DNA of 64,000 nt from Rhypophila decipiens (Eukaryota > Ascomycota > Sordariomycetes > Sordariales > Naviculisporaceae). The stretch is taken from contig MU858057.1 of NCBI GenBank assembly GCA_033297075.1, positions 248,001 through 312,000 on the forward strand, given 5' to 3'. The notes below the pieces were generated by a model. The model ran no database searches. It was given only the letters and a program-made list of their open reading frames with translations, and was not told the DNA's origin. How positions within the stretch are numbered: the first letter of the stretch is position 1; each line of letters opens with the position of its first letter. Shown here in pieces: positions 24,445 to 35,748 of this stretch. Made by a program: the position numbers and the translations under genes.

Positions 24445-25278
24445 TCAAGGCCAAACCTCGACCACGTCCCACGCATCACTCCCGCCCGCCTGATGAGTAT
24501 AGAGCCACCGCCGCGGGTGCTCCGGGTCCGACAAGTCCGTCCGGTCCACCTCGGCAGGCACAATAACCACGACCCTGAAATTGCTCCTCGCCACAGCGTC
24601 TTCCAGATCCTCGACCTTCTTGCCGAGACCCAAGTGGCCATCCTCGGGAGGAGGACTCTGGTCCAGTGGCTTGCCGGGAGGCGGTTGCCGAAAGCTGCCA
24701 CGCATGGCCGGGCTCAGATTCCCAAAGTGCGCCGTGACTTCGCGGCTGAACGACCATTCTCGTCCCTTCTCGTCATCCGCTGACCAATGTAGCGGAGGAG
24801 CATCCCGACGACGCATCCTGGTCCGTAGAATGTCCCTGACCTCTCTTGACCGGTCGGAATCAGAGTCGTCAATGTCCGGACCGAGGAGATATGCCTCGCC
24901 CCGAACACGCCACTGGGTACCGTGCTCCTGAACCCAGTAGACAGCCTCTACGAAACCGCCCCCGCCGGTCCCGGGAATCCCGCCCTTGGAGTCGAATTGC
25001 CCGTGCGGAGGAGGGCAGAGCTCCCTGGCTTTCTCCATGCGAGCGTCGGTAGTAAAGACTGGCATGTCGGATTCAAACATGCCCGGATTACGGGGAGCTG
25101 GGTTGCGTTCGTTGGGCGGCAAGGAGCCCCAGAGTCCGCGGTACACGCATGTCCGGGCCCGGGGATACTGCTGTGAGATGTCGGTGGTCGCCAGTACAAA
25201 TGTTGGCATCGCCATGGACTCTACATGGGCTTTGAAGTCTTTCCGCCATGGCGCCGCGCTTGCTTGTGAAGTGGTCAT
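24445..25278 (-). CDS. Pyridoxamine 5'-phosphate oxidase-like FMN-binding protein (Alr4036 type)
   Basis: Single exon, 277 residues from the Met at 25278; a longer in-frame start exists at 25458. The family start APWRKDF lies nine residues into the short form. Family hallmarks seen: FVLATTD and RTCVYRGLWG strands of the split barrel, FTTDARMEKARELC, and the EHGTQWRVRGEAYLLG segment, then a C-terminal tail ending RRWLYTHQAGGSDAWDVVEVWP. This matches the Pyridox_oxase_2 group of small flavin-binding proteins, whose substrates are not settled in fungi. The extra 60 residues of the longer form are basic and Ser-rich and could be a mitochondrial presequence; I prefer the short start because it matches the usual domain edge. 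Confidence 0.83.
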   Translation of the reverse strand: MTTSQASAAPWRKDFKAHVESMAMPTFVLATTDISQQYPRARTCVYRGLWGSLPPNERNPAPRNPGMFESDMPVFTTDARMEKARELCPPPHGQFDSKGGIPGTGGGGFVEAVYWVQEHGTQWRVRGEAYLLGPDIDDSDSDRSREVRDILRTRMRRRDAPPLHWSADDEKGREWSFSREVTAHFGNLSPAMRGSFRQPPPGKPLDQSPPPEDGHLGLGKKVEDLEDAVARSNFRVVVIVPAEVDRTDLSDPEHPRRWLYTHQAGGSDAWDVVEVWP

Positions 25279-27097
25279 TTTGGCTATGTTTGTGGTCGTT
25301 GCTCGTCGTTGTCTACGGTGAGTTCCATCAATGGTGATGACGTTTCGATGGCCCCGCACCACTGAGGGAGATGCTTGGCGGGGTTGATGAATTCCGGGTG
25401 AGGTCGACGAGAATCGTTTAAACCATGACGACAATATCAATGGCTTGGAATGAGTCATTATATGCTCTTGAAATGCCGTTTTCGCTCCATTTACCTTTTG
25501 ATTAGGCGTATTGCTGGTTTTAAGGCATTGAAGAGATGGTACTCATCTGTTTTACTACCAGCAAATGGTGTACTTATTGCATTATGTAATCCCTTTAGTG
25601 GCTCTATTCGGTCTTTGTTCGGACACCCAAGAGAAGCATCTCAAGTACAATATTCACATAAAATTTAACATTTTCTCAAATCCAATTGCCTAGATTCTGT
25701 TGAGCTTTGCAATTCCCTCGATAAGGGCACTGATGGTCCTATGAAGGAGTTGTATATCACCGTCGGTGTCTATAAAACATCGAGATACGAGTGCATCTCC
25801 GGCAAGAAATGCGTCGCCACAGTCTCAAAGACAATGCAAAAAAGACTCCAGCCCTGTCTGCGAATTTTGTGCTATGTACCGAGTATTTGTGTCATCGTCG
25901 TGTTCTGAACATGCCTTTTAGGACAAGTTTCAGAGTGACGGAAGACCGGAACTGTCCAGTGATTGTGAACCGTTTCATGTGTGGGTTTGGTAAATAAGGT
26001 TCCTACGAGAACGGCGTAGCTGCCCGGGAATCAGGTAGTCTCGAGGCACAACCTGGAAGTTGTGGACACAGCTAGCTGCCTTACTCCTTGAGTACGGTTC
26101 AAGGTATCTTGTACTTAGCGACGGGCAATATGTAAACACCGTGGTAAAGTAGATCTGGGGAAATGATAGGTATTATACACTATATAGAGACTGGAGAGCT
26201 ATATGCATGGGAATGAGGACCAGGTGTCTTTGACTGGCTCATGGTGTTCTTGTGTGGATATGTATGGTTGTAAGGGGTATGAGACAGTAGTAAGCAGATA
26301 CCGTCAGGATGGTAAGGAGGGTGGCAACATCCCGACTGCTGATTATTTGCGAGCGAGGGCTGATTATGATATGAGTATTGGAGATGGGCAGCTCGAACGA
26401 TACAAGTTCTCAAGGTACGGATATTATTTGCGAATGGTAGGCATCTGTTGTGAACTCGGATCTCTGTTCATGTTGCGGTAGCACCACTGACACAATCCTC
26501 CCGCCATATTTTCCTCCGGGGTCATGTACATACCCAAAAATAAAGCATCAAAGCAAATTATGGAACGAGGGCGTACACGGGACAAAGCCCAGTGCGTTGT
26601 GGCTGGAAGGGTCCGACAAAACCGAGGTTCAACTTGGGCCATCTTATCATCTTTAATTCAGCCTGTGTTTCTTTCCTCCTGTGCAACCCGCTACCCGTGC
26701 CTCATCACCCAACTTCTTGTCTGCCCAGTCAATGTCACCGGGTGACTTTCCCTCGCCAGGGACGCCGATGCGACACAACCACGATGCGCTGGAACAATTG
26801 TACGCTCAGTTTCCATATTACCTACAGGCGAGAGGATGGAATGACCCCAGGACAGCTCAACCGAGGACGCGGGATGTGATGTGAGAAGAGGGGGATGCAG
26901 ACCGCTAAGTCCCGGGAGGATGGGTATGGTTTTGGATGCTATTAATTGACTATATTAATATATCCCGGCGCAACAGCAAGAGCAGGGGAGAAAGCATGTG
27001 AGCATGGAAAGTGTTCTGGCCAGTTGCCACGTTATAAAAGGTAGGTCTGGGTGTGTTGCGTGCTCGGGAACGGTTGCGGATAGGGACATGCGCCGGT
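25279..27097. other. Gene-free AT-rich interval left of the inverted-repeat element
   Basis: No supported gene. Short frames exist but none carries a recognisable motif. The stretch up to about 25460 is the upstream region of the flavoprotein gene. Confidence 0.5.
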
Positions 27098-27103
27098 GTT
27101 AGT

Positions 27104-27169
27104 TATGGTGCCACGGTCTTCCGTCTCCGCCAATCGTGCAACAATTCAAACACACCGCTCATAAAATCG
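27104..27169 (+). repeat. Left terminal inverted repeat
   Basis: Starts TATGGTGCCACGGTCTTCC and ends CATAAAATCG. It pairs with 27785-27850 with two transitions. Confidence 0.9.
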
Positions 27170-27209
27170 TCCATACACACACCACTACCAACATCAAACA
27201 TCAAGATAT

Positions 27210-27775
27210 CAAATCCAGTCAATCCAGTTAGTTCAGTCGAATCCAGTAACTTCAGTCAAATTCAGTCAAGTTCAGTCAGTTCAGTCAAATCCAGTCAGTT
27301 CAGTCAAATCCAACCAGTTAAGTTAAGTCTAATCAGTTTAGTCAGTTCAGTCAAGTCTAATCAGTTCAGTCAGTTCAGTCAAATCCAGTTAGTTCAGTCA
27401 AGTCCAATTAGAGTCCAGTCAGTTCAGTCAGTTCAGTCAAATCCAGTCAGTTCAGTCAAATCCAACCAGTTAAGTTAAGTCTAATCAGTTTAGTCAGTTC
27501 AGTCAAGTCTAATCAGTTCAGTCAGTTCAGTCAAATCCAGTTAGTTCAGTCAAGTCCAATTAGAGTCCAGTCAGTTCAGTTAGTTCAGTCAAATCCAATT
27601 AGTTCAGTCAAGTCCAGCCAGTTTAGTCAGTTCAGTCAAATCCAGCTAGTTCAGTCAAATCGAACCAAGTCCAGTTAGTTCAGTCAAATCCAGTCAGTTC
27701 AGTTGAATCCAGTCAAGTCCAGTCATTTCAGTCAAATCTAGTCAGTCCAGTCAGTCAAATCTAGTCAGTAGTAGA
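27210..27775. repeat. Minisatellite core with 152-bp higher-order unit
   Basis: Tandem short units built from CAGTTCAGTCAAATC and close variants. A longer period is visible: the landmark TCCAACCAGTTAAGTTAAG occurs at 27309 and 27461, and GAGTCCAGTC at 27411 and 27563, both 152 bp apart, so part of the array has been duplicated as a block. Confidence 0.85.
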
Positions 27776-27784
27776 GTGCACGGT

Positions 27785-27850
27785 CGATTTTATGGGCGGT
27801 GTGTTTGAATTGTTGCACGATTGGCGGGGACGGAAGACCGTGGCACCATA
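27785..27850 (-). repeat. Right terminal inverted repeat
   Basis: Reverse complement of 27104-27169 apart from two C/T differences. The next six bases, GTTAGT, repeat those before the left end. Confidence 0.9.
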
Positions 27851-27856
27851 GTTAGT

Positions 27857-30800
27857 GCCAGATTATACCTTGCTTGGCTCAGTTGATGTTGCTTGTGATC
27901 TTTCCAGTCTTTTAATCTTGGACATTTCTGGACAAAATCCGGAGACTTTCTCGTGAGGTTGAGTGTTTCAGACAGGACAATAAATACCGACTTGTCAACT
28001 CGGCAGTGCGCAGAAAAAAAGCATTTGAAAGGAGGTCGCCGTCATGTCACATGTATGGCGTCCCAAGCCTTGCTTTCTGTTGGCCGACGTTGTGCTTTTT
28101 GAAGCCTCATTCTTACTCACCCGAGACATGCTCCCACCCGATTGGGAAACCTATCAAGCCGACCAGGATGTCAGTGGACGGATTGGTATCAACATCACGC
28201 CCGCGCCACTGCATCAATAATCATGATGTGGCCGCTGCCATCACGACATGACAGAGGATAAGAACGTGACAAGGCAAGAAAAGAAGAGATGAAAATGCAA
28301 ATGCAGGAAGCCTCCAAGATTTTTAGCGAGCGAAATATTGGCGTTGATGACAGGAGCAGCTTCCTATTACGGCCATAAAGGCTTCGGGGACGAGAGTCGT
28401 TTTTGATTTGCTGGTGGCTGGAGGTAGGGGCCATTATCTTAGCGTAGCATTCACTAGTAAGACCTCACGGACCAGCTGATGATCTGTTCTGAGAGTTATG
28501 GAATACTAAAGCGACTTTCTGATTGGCCGAGACAGCCGTTAGTGAGGGGAGGTTTAAGTGGGGGAGAAGACCAGGTTGAAATCCAAGGGTCGCACGCAGG
28601 TGAGCGTGGGGTGGATTTCATGCTTGGGAGATCTCTCAGAAGGATCGTTCAATGTTGCCCTGCCTGCCTGCCCGTGGTTTTGGTGGCATATCGAAAGACG
28701 TTCCCGCAAGACAATATTGACAGATAATACGTCCAAAACTCCTGAGACGTTGACTGAGACACGGATACTCGTTGTGTTGGCTGATGAGAATAGAAACATT
28801 CTCGACTGAAGGTGGGACGTTGCCGAAATCGCGCAAAGTCAGGAAATCGGGCCCGGGCCTAACAGTTAGAGACCCCTGCAATCTCTGGGTTCCGTTCGCT
28901 ATCCGTGCACTATAAACGGTGCCGCCGCACTGCCTTCGGTTACCGGTATCGTCAGGCGTTTTTTAAGTGCAAGTCAGTGGACACACGGCTGAGACTGAAC
29001 CCACAATCAGTTGGGAGGACGGAACCTTATAATATCTTGTAAAGTTTGTGTTGCCCTCGTTTTGTCGATCTTCATGATCGTGATGGTGACATGGTGAGCA
29101 CAAACTACAAAGGTGGGGAAGGGAAACCTGTTTCCTCGTCTGGAACCACTCTGTTGGACTCAAAAGGGGACCTTGGGGCCGACCAGTGGGACACTGTGAA
29201 ACCAGCAAACCTTTGAATCCTTGCTGAGAAGGCCGTCGATGAGGCAAGAACTGAGCCAAGCTGCCGGCCTCCAGGGCCCCAGGCTTGCCGACCGACGCCG
29301 ACACTGCTCCCAGTGCCGCTCCCTTCACATGTGGCCCGGCCCATATTTACATGTGTACGGGGTATTCCCCCACCATAACCCAACCGCCCACCCCAGCACA
29401 ACAGAAATGGGAAATTTTTACACTTCTTATCGCGCCCAAGTGATGGTCTTCTTGCCCTTGACCTGAAGGGGATTGGAGCCAGGTCTAACGAAGAACAAGG
29501 ACCGGAAGGCCAAGGCTGCAACGGTGTCGAATAAGAAAGCAGTGTGTCGACGATGATCTTGGTATTTCCTCACTTATCATCAATCGGCAGAAGTCGGCAC
29601 GGCTACGGGCAGACGGCTGCTGCTGATGATTGTCGCTGTCTTGCAGTGAGAGTATGTACAGTAAGTACACTGCAAGCCACTGGTTAGGTGTTCATGTCAG
29701 ATACCAGGGAGGCGGGATCAGAGTGGGAGCAAAAAGACGAGACGGGATTCGTCAGTTCGGCCGATTTTCACGATCCTCCTCCCTCCCTCCCGCATGGCTT
29801 GGGTTCTCTCGTGTGTCACAGTGCTCTCATCAGCAAGCGAGCCGACTCGAACTGGGGACTTTTAGCTCGAGACTTGAGAGTGGTGACCGCTTGACGGGTG
29901 CTATTGGAATGATTTGATGGCACCCTGCCAATACTGCCATAGGGAAAGATGGGGTGAGCTGCATGAGCATCTCAAATTCGCCAACCCACTCTGATTTCAA
30001 GCTCCAAGCTCTCCGTACTGGACCGGAGGGACACTTTGACAGTCACAAGCGAGCCGCCCCTTCAACAAGACTTTCGGTTGATTTATTACCTCTTGCATCT
30101 TGGAGACTGGCAAGCCTGGAAGCCAGGTTCTTGGCCCTACACACTACTGTATACATACATGGATGCATGTGCCAACGAGAACATGCGATGCCAGAGATAA
30201 CAAATTCCCTGTCGAATCTTGTCCGTGGTCCAGAGGTACCCCATACCTGGAGACAACAAGTCCCTGGGACACAGCCCACCCCAAGCCTACCCACTCATCT
30301 CATCCAACCCGCCCATTTTGTCACCTGCTCCGTCTCGTTGGTCCAGTGTTGGGCTGGCCACGAGGTATCCTGTACTTGCTGCGAGGTATATCCGTATGTA
30401 CAGTACATATCCGTAGATTCTCAAATCATTTTTTCTGGAGACGACGGGGATGGTGCATCCAGCCCCGTCGAGCTGTCCCGTCCATCCCCCCGTCCCTAGC
30501 GACTTCTTTTCGCCTCCCGGGGCTGGTCACCACGAGCTAGCAGCCGTGGCAGCCCACCGCCATATCCCTCCCAAAAGAACCAGTACTCCGCTTCTGGTCC
30601 CCCTTCAATTTCTTCCTCTCTCTCTCTACAATTCAACATTCTCACGAGAAATCGCTGTTGTTTTCGTGTGTCGACGGCGTGTCTTGTTAGGACTCTTCCC
30701 GAAAACCGCGCAGAACCGCATCGTTGCAGAACAACTCATCCCCAGGTTTATTGCCGGACCACCGTCTCACAAAAAGCAGCCCGGACGTCATAACTGCAAC

Positions 30801-31062
30801 TGCCCACAAGGACCCCGAATTTGTGTGGAAGCTTAAACGGTACCCGATCGATAGAGCACGCTACCGGGGACGAACAGACGGGACAATCGAGCAGCGATCG
30901 ATGGCAGCTGTCGCCTTCTCCGTTATTTGCTGCTAAACAAAACCGACCGAACTTTTTGGCAGTTTTCAGAACTGTTTCTGCGCCGGCCTGAACTCTAATT
31001 CAGTTGCTCGCTCGTCCCTCTGCGGAGGATGACGGGCGCAGCGTCCCCTGATTACCGCCACT
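27857..31062. other. Gene-free interval right of the element
   Basis: About 3.2 kb without a convincing gene. From about 30560 to 31062 the DNA is pyrimidine-rich (CTCTCTCTCT near 30612) and fits the promoter and leader of the membrane-protein gene; an open frame at 30450-30836 lies inside it but has no domain and biased Pro/Ser content. Confidence 0.45.
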
Positions 31063-32707
31063 ATGGGACTCTACTCAGATGCCCCGCCACTGCACACCTT
31101 CAGCAATGACAAACCGACCCTTTTGGTGTGCTGGTGGATCACCATGTTCTGCACAGTCATCATCCTCCTCCGTGTTTCGGGGCGATTCGTACGGACCGAG
31201 AAGCTGTTTACCGAAGATAAGGTCGCCGCTCTCGCATTGGTGCCCTTGTTTATGCGTATGGCATGCGTGCACTTTATCCTGCTTTACGGAACCAACAATG
31301 CTCAGTTCGACGGCGTGGAGCTCTCAGACGACGAGCTCCGTAAAAAGTCCATTGCGAGTGGCCTTGTTATCCTGAGCAGGATCCTCTACGCAGCTACGTA
31401 TGGAAAAGTCCTTGCTTCATACTCGTCGACTCCCTTGTGGGTTGAGCTGACCACTTGTTAACAGTTTATGGATCCTCAAAAACGCCGTTCTCGAGTTCTT
31501 CAAGAGGCTCAATGTCAGTTGGGAGCGGTCGTACGAGGTCATGTTGGTCATCATTCGCTGCACACTGGCTGCAACCTTTATCGCGGTTGTGATTAGCAGC
31601 CTGGCCGAATGCCGTCCCTTTTCTCACTACTGGCAGGTTCTCCCGGACCCGGGAGGCCAGTGCCGACAGGGATACGCTCAGCTGCTGACCATGGCCGTCT
31701 GTAACATCGTCACGGATCTGCTTTTGGTCTTCTTTCCGGTCCCGATCATCATTCAGAGCCAGATGACGACCAAGCGCAAGGTCCAGCTCGTCCTCTTGTT
31801 TTCTCTCAGTCTCGGCATCGTCGCCACTACCATCTATCGCGTTCCCCACATCATTGAGGACCGGGGAAACCAGCAAAGCCGATCGCTATATGCTTCAGTT
31901 GAGCTTCTTTTTGCGACTGCCGCCTCGAACGCTCTTGTATTAGGCTCCTTCGTCAGAGATAGAGGCGTGAAGAAGAAAAAGTTCAAGTATGATTCGATCG
32001 CCGGTGGGTCAATAGAGCGCTCTTCCGGATCTGGCTCCCGGCGACCGACCCTGAACAGACATTGGGGCAGCGACGAGGATCTGGTCAGGGACGTGGGTTT
32101 CGGTTTGAAGCCCGATTTACGTGAAACACCAGCCTCGCCGACATCTGGCGGATTTTACACGCCAGCGCCACTTGCGGCCAGTTTCCAGAAAGACATGGAT
32201 TCCTGGCAGTTTCCAGGCCAGAAACGTAACAGCACGACACCGAGCGACCAGTATCTCTCCCCGGGCGATCCAATGGCTTCTCCTGGAACGAATATGGCCT
32301 TCACACCTCGAAGGGTATCGTTCTTCGACTATGGCGGTCTCCTCGACGACCAGGCCGGCTCGAACCGACGAGGCAGCAGTTTTTCCAATGGTCCGACAAC
32401 CCCGAACAGCGTGCCGTCGTCAGCGGTACAAGCAGGCACCGGCGGGCTAAGGAGAGGCTCCCAAGCTCTGTTACAGGACTTGGGTGTCTTTTTAAACCCC
32501 CTCAGTCCACTGAACCACCACCAGAAGACGATGAAGACGAGGGCCAAGAGCACCCCCGAGCTTGAACCAGTAAAACAGTCAGCACACGAGGATGCGGATC
32601 CGGCCCCGCCTGCACAGAAGAAGCCGGACGCTTCTGCTCCAGTCAGATCGGAACCTGTCCTTATGGACATTGGCGGTTTGCTCAACGATAAGAACAAGAA
32701 GGAATAG
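31063..32707 (+). CDS. Seven-helix integral membrane protein, fungal rhodopsin-domain family
   Basis: Two exons (31063-31397 and 31465-32707; intron 67 nt, GTATGG...AACAG) encode 525 residues. Residues up to about 290 contain seven hydrophobic segments, including LVCWWITMFCTVIILL, LWILKNAVLEFF, YEVMLVIIRCTLAATF, YAQLLTMAVCNIVTDLLLV and VQLVLLFSLSLGIVATTIY. The motif ECRPFSHYWQVLPDPGGQC is typical of the fungal rhodopsin-domain (PTH11-related) membrane proteins. There is no CFEM domain. The cytoplasmic tail of over 200 residues is Ser/Pro/Gly-rich with several RRGS-like phosphorylation-type sites and a repeated short motif DIGGLLND / DYGGLLDD. A receptor or sensor role is inferred from the family; no ligand can be predicted. 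Confidence 0.88.
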
Positions 32708-34231
32708 GGACACGATGTCCCGTTTCCTCCTCTTCACCACGACATAACACGAATTATTCGACAAACATGAATGCGCAGTACGCATTGATTTTGTACTATT
32801 ATTTTCCCGATCACTTTGGACGGTTCCATTGGCTTTGTTTTTTCCCGAGCGACTCAAGGCGTTGATTTCTGCCAAGGCGACATGTTTGGTTTTCTCTTTT
32901 ATAAAGCGAGATGATTACCTAGCCCAGCGACGCATTTGCAGCGATTCGGCGATTCGGCGTTTCGACTTCTTTTACCACCTATCATGGCGAGGCGAGGCGA
33001 TACGATACAGATCCGTTTAGAGCCTACTACTAGACTTTGGATTTTATCCCACATATGGAGGAGAGGGAGATTTGACCAGGACCGGCGGGGCGTTGGATTG
33101 GTACTTTTTTTCTCTTTCACTTCTACGCCCACTGGGTAGTGGAACCAGATGAAGGAAGGCGGGCAGGCAGGCAGAAGGAGTTTGGTGTACATGGGTTATG
33201 ATTTTGCTTGAGATATACCCCCCCTTTGCGATTGGCTTTTTGGCTTTGGGCTTGGGTAATATGGCCCCGAGGCCCTTTTTTGTTCCCTTGAGGATATCCA
33301 TGGGACATGATCAACAACCTACCTGCCTTTGTATAGCGGGCTTTGTTTTGGTTAATGATCTTTTCTTTTCCCCACGAAAATGACCGTGATGATATGATGA
33401 AATATAATCATAATATTAAGTAACAAGGAAAAAGAATAATACCCAGACAGATATATAAATACTTGTCTTTTGGTCGGTGGTTTCTACACCACTGCCATGA
33501 TCATACGTGTGTCTCTTCACTCACTCCCTCACTTTCTTTCTGTCCCGGTGCGGTGATGGTTATCTGACCATCAATCTCAGACTTTGAAATTTTGTGTGTC
33601 TAAAGACACAAGGGCAGTCACTCGCATCCAATATGATAATACCCGTATGTTTGGTCCCTTTTAGGCCATGAAGAGGAGTATCCCATGTGTCTCATTGACA
33701 GCAGGAAGGTCATTTATATATTTATATATCCCATCTTTCCGTTCCAGCTGCAGATGCAATTGTAGGCACGCTAGAGGAGAGGGATGAAGAAAGGCTCATG
33801 ACCAAAGCCCGGCGTCAGACCATCATCCCCCGATTCAATTATGTAGCCGCTCGTCTCGAGCCAATTAATTCTCTGCGAGACCGAACAACAACGCAAAGTT
33901 CGTAGACGAGACTTGGTTTGGCTAGGGGTAAACGTAGGATATCTATTTTACCAGATTTGAGATTATAACAAACACATAAACAGATGCTGGGAAAGAAAAA
34001 CCATTTGCCCCTCCCGTTTCAATCCCTAAACGCCTACAAAAAGGACAGCCATCTGATAGATGGCAAAACACACCCCGCCTGAACCTGCCAACGCCATATT
34101 TGCTGCCTGATTGATTCTTTTAACGCTCTTCGCTCGTTGGAGGCTTCCGCATCGATATCTCACGATTCCATCTCTACTCAAGAACCAGAGACACGTGGAA
34201 ACGAGACCTTGACGAATAACCAATTTCTCCA
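32708..34231. other. Convergent intergenic region
   Basis: About 1.5 kb between the 3' ends of the membrane-protein gene and RPB5. AT-rich from about 33380 to 34000. No gene or repeat recognised. Confidence 0.5.
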
Positions 34232-35103
34232 TCATACGCACAATCTATAACTGGCATAACGACCCGCCGTCTCAGAGGACCGAATAATCTTGACCACCTG
34301 CCCCCTCTTCAGTCCCAGATACCTCGCCACAGGATCCTTTGCCAGGATGCGCGGGAGCTGCGTCTCCTTGAGGCGGTACCGTTTGAGCAGAGCGGTCTTC
34401 TCATCCCTGCTAAGGAGGATGTGCTTCGGAACCAGCTTATGGTGGGTGATGTTGACCAACAGATCCTCCTCGAGGAAGCACTCGATCTGAGTGTACTGCT
34501 GCGTGACGGTCATGACCTTGCGGGCTTGGGACGAGAGCGCGGCGGCGGTGACGAGGATGCCCGCCTTGTGGTGATCGCCCGAGCATTGCTGGACAAACTT
34601 CTTCATGACGCCTATTCCGATCGACGTCTTCTCGGGGCAGAATTCTACATAGATCGTGCCGCACTCGGGCGCTGGGTCGGGGTTGGACTGTGTCGGGGGC
34701 GGGGTGAACTTCTTCATCATGGCATCGGAGGGCTTGGCGGAGAAATGCATTTTGGCGCGGCTGTTTGGGTTTACGTGGTTAGAGGTTGTGCTCGGAAGAG
34801 AACGAGGTGAGCGGAATTACTCACTCCGGGCTACCGTCGGGGTTGGTGTAGTTCAATCTGAAGCTATCTAGACTGATTTTGACTTCATCCTCGGCGAGCT
34901 CGTATCCCTAGCAAAATGTTCCAGTTAGTCGCGATCCGACAGAATGCATGCTCGCGAGAATCGTATGGCAAACAGGGGTTCTCTTTGTTGAAAAGGGGTT
35001 CTCGCCGTACCCTGTCTTGAACCATCTCGTGAATCGTCTTCCATGCTCTCCATAGTCGCGTCACCTCCTTCTCGAACGTGTTTCCCGTCGGTCCGCCCTC
35101 CAT
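34232..35103 (-). CDS. RPB5: RNA polymerase subunit RPB5 (RPABC1), shared by Pol I, II and III
   Basis: Three exons from the right: 35103-35011, 34907-34825, 34760-34232; introns 103 and 64 nt; 234 residues. The N-terminal jaw domain starts EKEVTRLWRAWKTIHEMVQDR and joins GYELAEDEVKISLDSFR across intron 1. The C-terminal assembly domain is the strongly conserved part: HKLVPKHILLSRDEKTALLK, RYRLKETQLPRILAKDPVARY and LGLKRGQVVKIIRSSETAGR, ending YASYRLCV. Length is slightly above the 215 residues of yeast RPB5, from an insertion around KKFTPPPTQSNPDPAPE. It is a nuclear core subunit of all three polymerases. Transcribed divergently from BFR1. Confidence 0.96.
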
Positions 35104-35748
35104 TATTGCGCGGAAAAGATGATTGGAACCTCAGTGTCAGAATGAGTGCGCCGAAGGTTGTGTGGGGACGTTTGTGATGAAGTGGCCGATTGTTGTTGCG
35201 CCGTTGAAGAATTGGAGGTTTTTTTTTTGGCTCAGAGGCTGATTGCTCGCAACAAAAAATTGCGGCAAGGGGTGTGGATTCGAGGCAGATGCAAGCAAAC
35301 AGCTAGTGGGGTGAGCGCAGTAATTGACTGGTCGCCTGCCCGATGTCAGTGCTCTTTCGCTGTGGAATCGAACCAGGACCCCTGGTGCCGTTGTGGTGGG
35401 GCTGATGGCTCTGATAAGAGATTACATAACACAACGCACGTGCAATCGTCTTGGCCAAGACCCCGACAGCGGGAGAGGACACGATCGGCTCTGGTCGAGA
35501 ATTCTGAAATTTTGTTATCCCCAGTTTTTGGGGCACTTGGACAGCGGAAAAGGCTTCCTTGCACTTCCACCAGGACCCCTTTTTACAGCGTTTCCACTCT
35601 AATCCTTAGCATTCTCGCAATTAAAGGAGAGCCCTGAGGTTAATTGCTCGGCTCTCTTGTGCATTCGCGCTATTTTCTTCCTTTTTCTTCTTACCTTTCC
35701 TTTCCCTTGAATAGACACCAATCGCACACTTTCCAATTGCATTTCAAA
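35104..35748. promoter_or_regulatory. Divergent promoter region shared by RPB5 and BFR1
   Basis: 645 bp separate the two start codons. A T10 run lies at 35219-35228, and a C/T-rich tract of about 45 bases (around 35668-35712) sits just before the BFR1 start, as is common for highly expressed fungal genes. Co-regulation of the two growth-linked genes is plausible but not shown. Confidence 0.5.

Larger units (their letters stand above)
27104..27850. mobile_element. Non-autonomous DNA transposon (MITE-like) with minisatellite core
   Basis: A 747-bp element bounded by 66-bp terminal inverted repeats (27104-27169 and 27785-27850; ends TATGGTGCC...GGCACCATA) that agree at 64 of 66 positions. It is flanked by an exact direct repeat GTTAGT (27098-27103 and 27851-27856), which looks like a 6-bp target-site duplication. 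The core, about 27200-27775, is made of AGTTCAGTCAAATCC-like short repeats and has no transposase; the open frame crossing the left repeat and core (27053-27478) is a by-product of the repeats. Both mismatches between the repeats are C in the right copy and T in the left, as expected from RIP or deamination. Superfamily is uncertain: long inverted repeats recall Mutator-like elements, but those usually make 9-11 bp duplications. Confidence 0.82.

Noticed and set aside
27053..27478. 141-codon open frame over the left inverted repeat and the minisatellite
   Set aside because: Its repeated Ser/Gln/Val pattern simply reflects the tandem DNA units; it has no start context or domain and lies across the element boundary.
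30450..30836. 128-codon plus-strand frame before the rhodopsin-domain gene
   Set aside because: Low-quality Pro/Ser/His composition in a pyrimidine-rich leader; best read as untranslated or chance sequence.
35340..35400. tRNA-like string (GGTTCGATTCC on the minus strand)
   Set aside because: The five bases either side of the loop do not pair, and no A-box or acceptor stem is present at the right distance.
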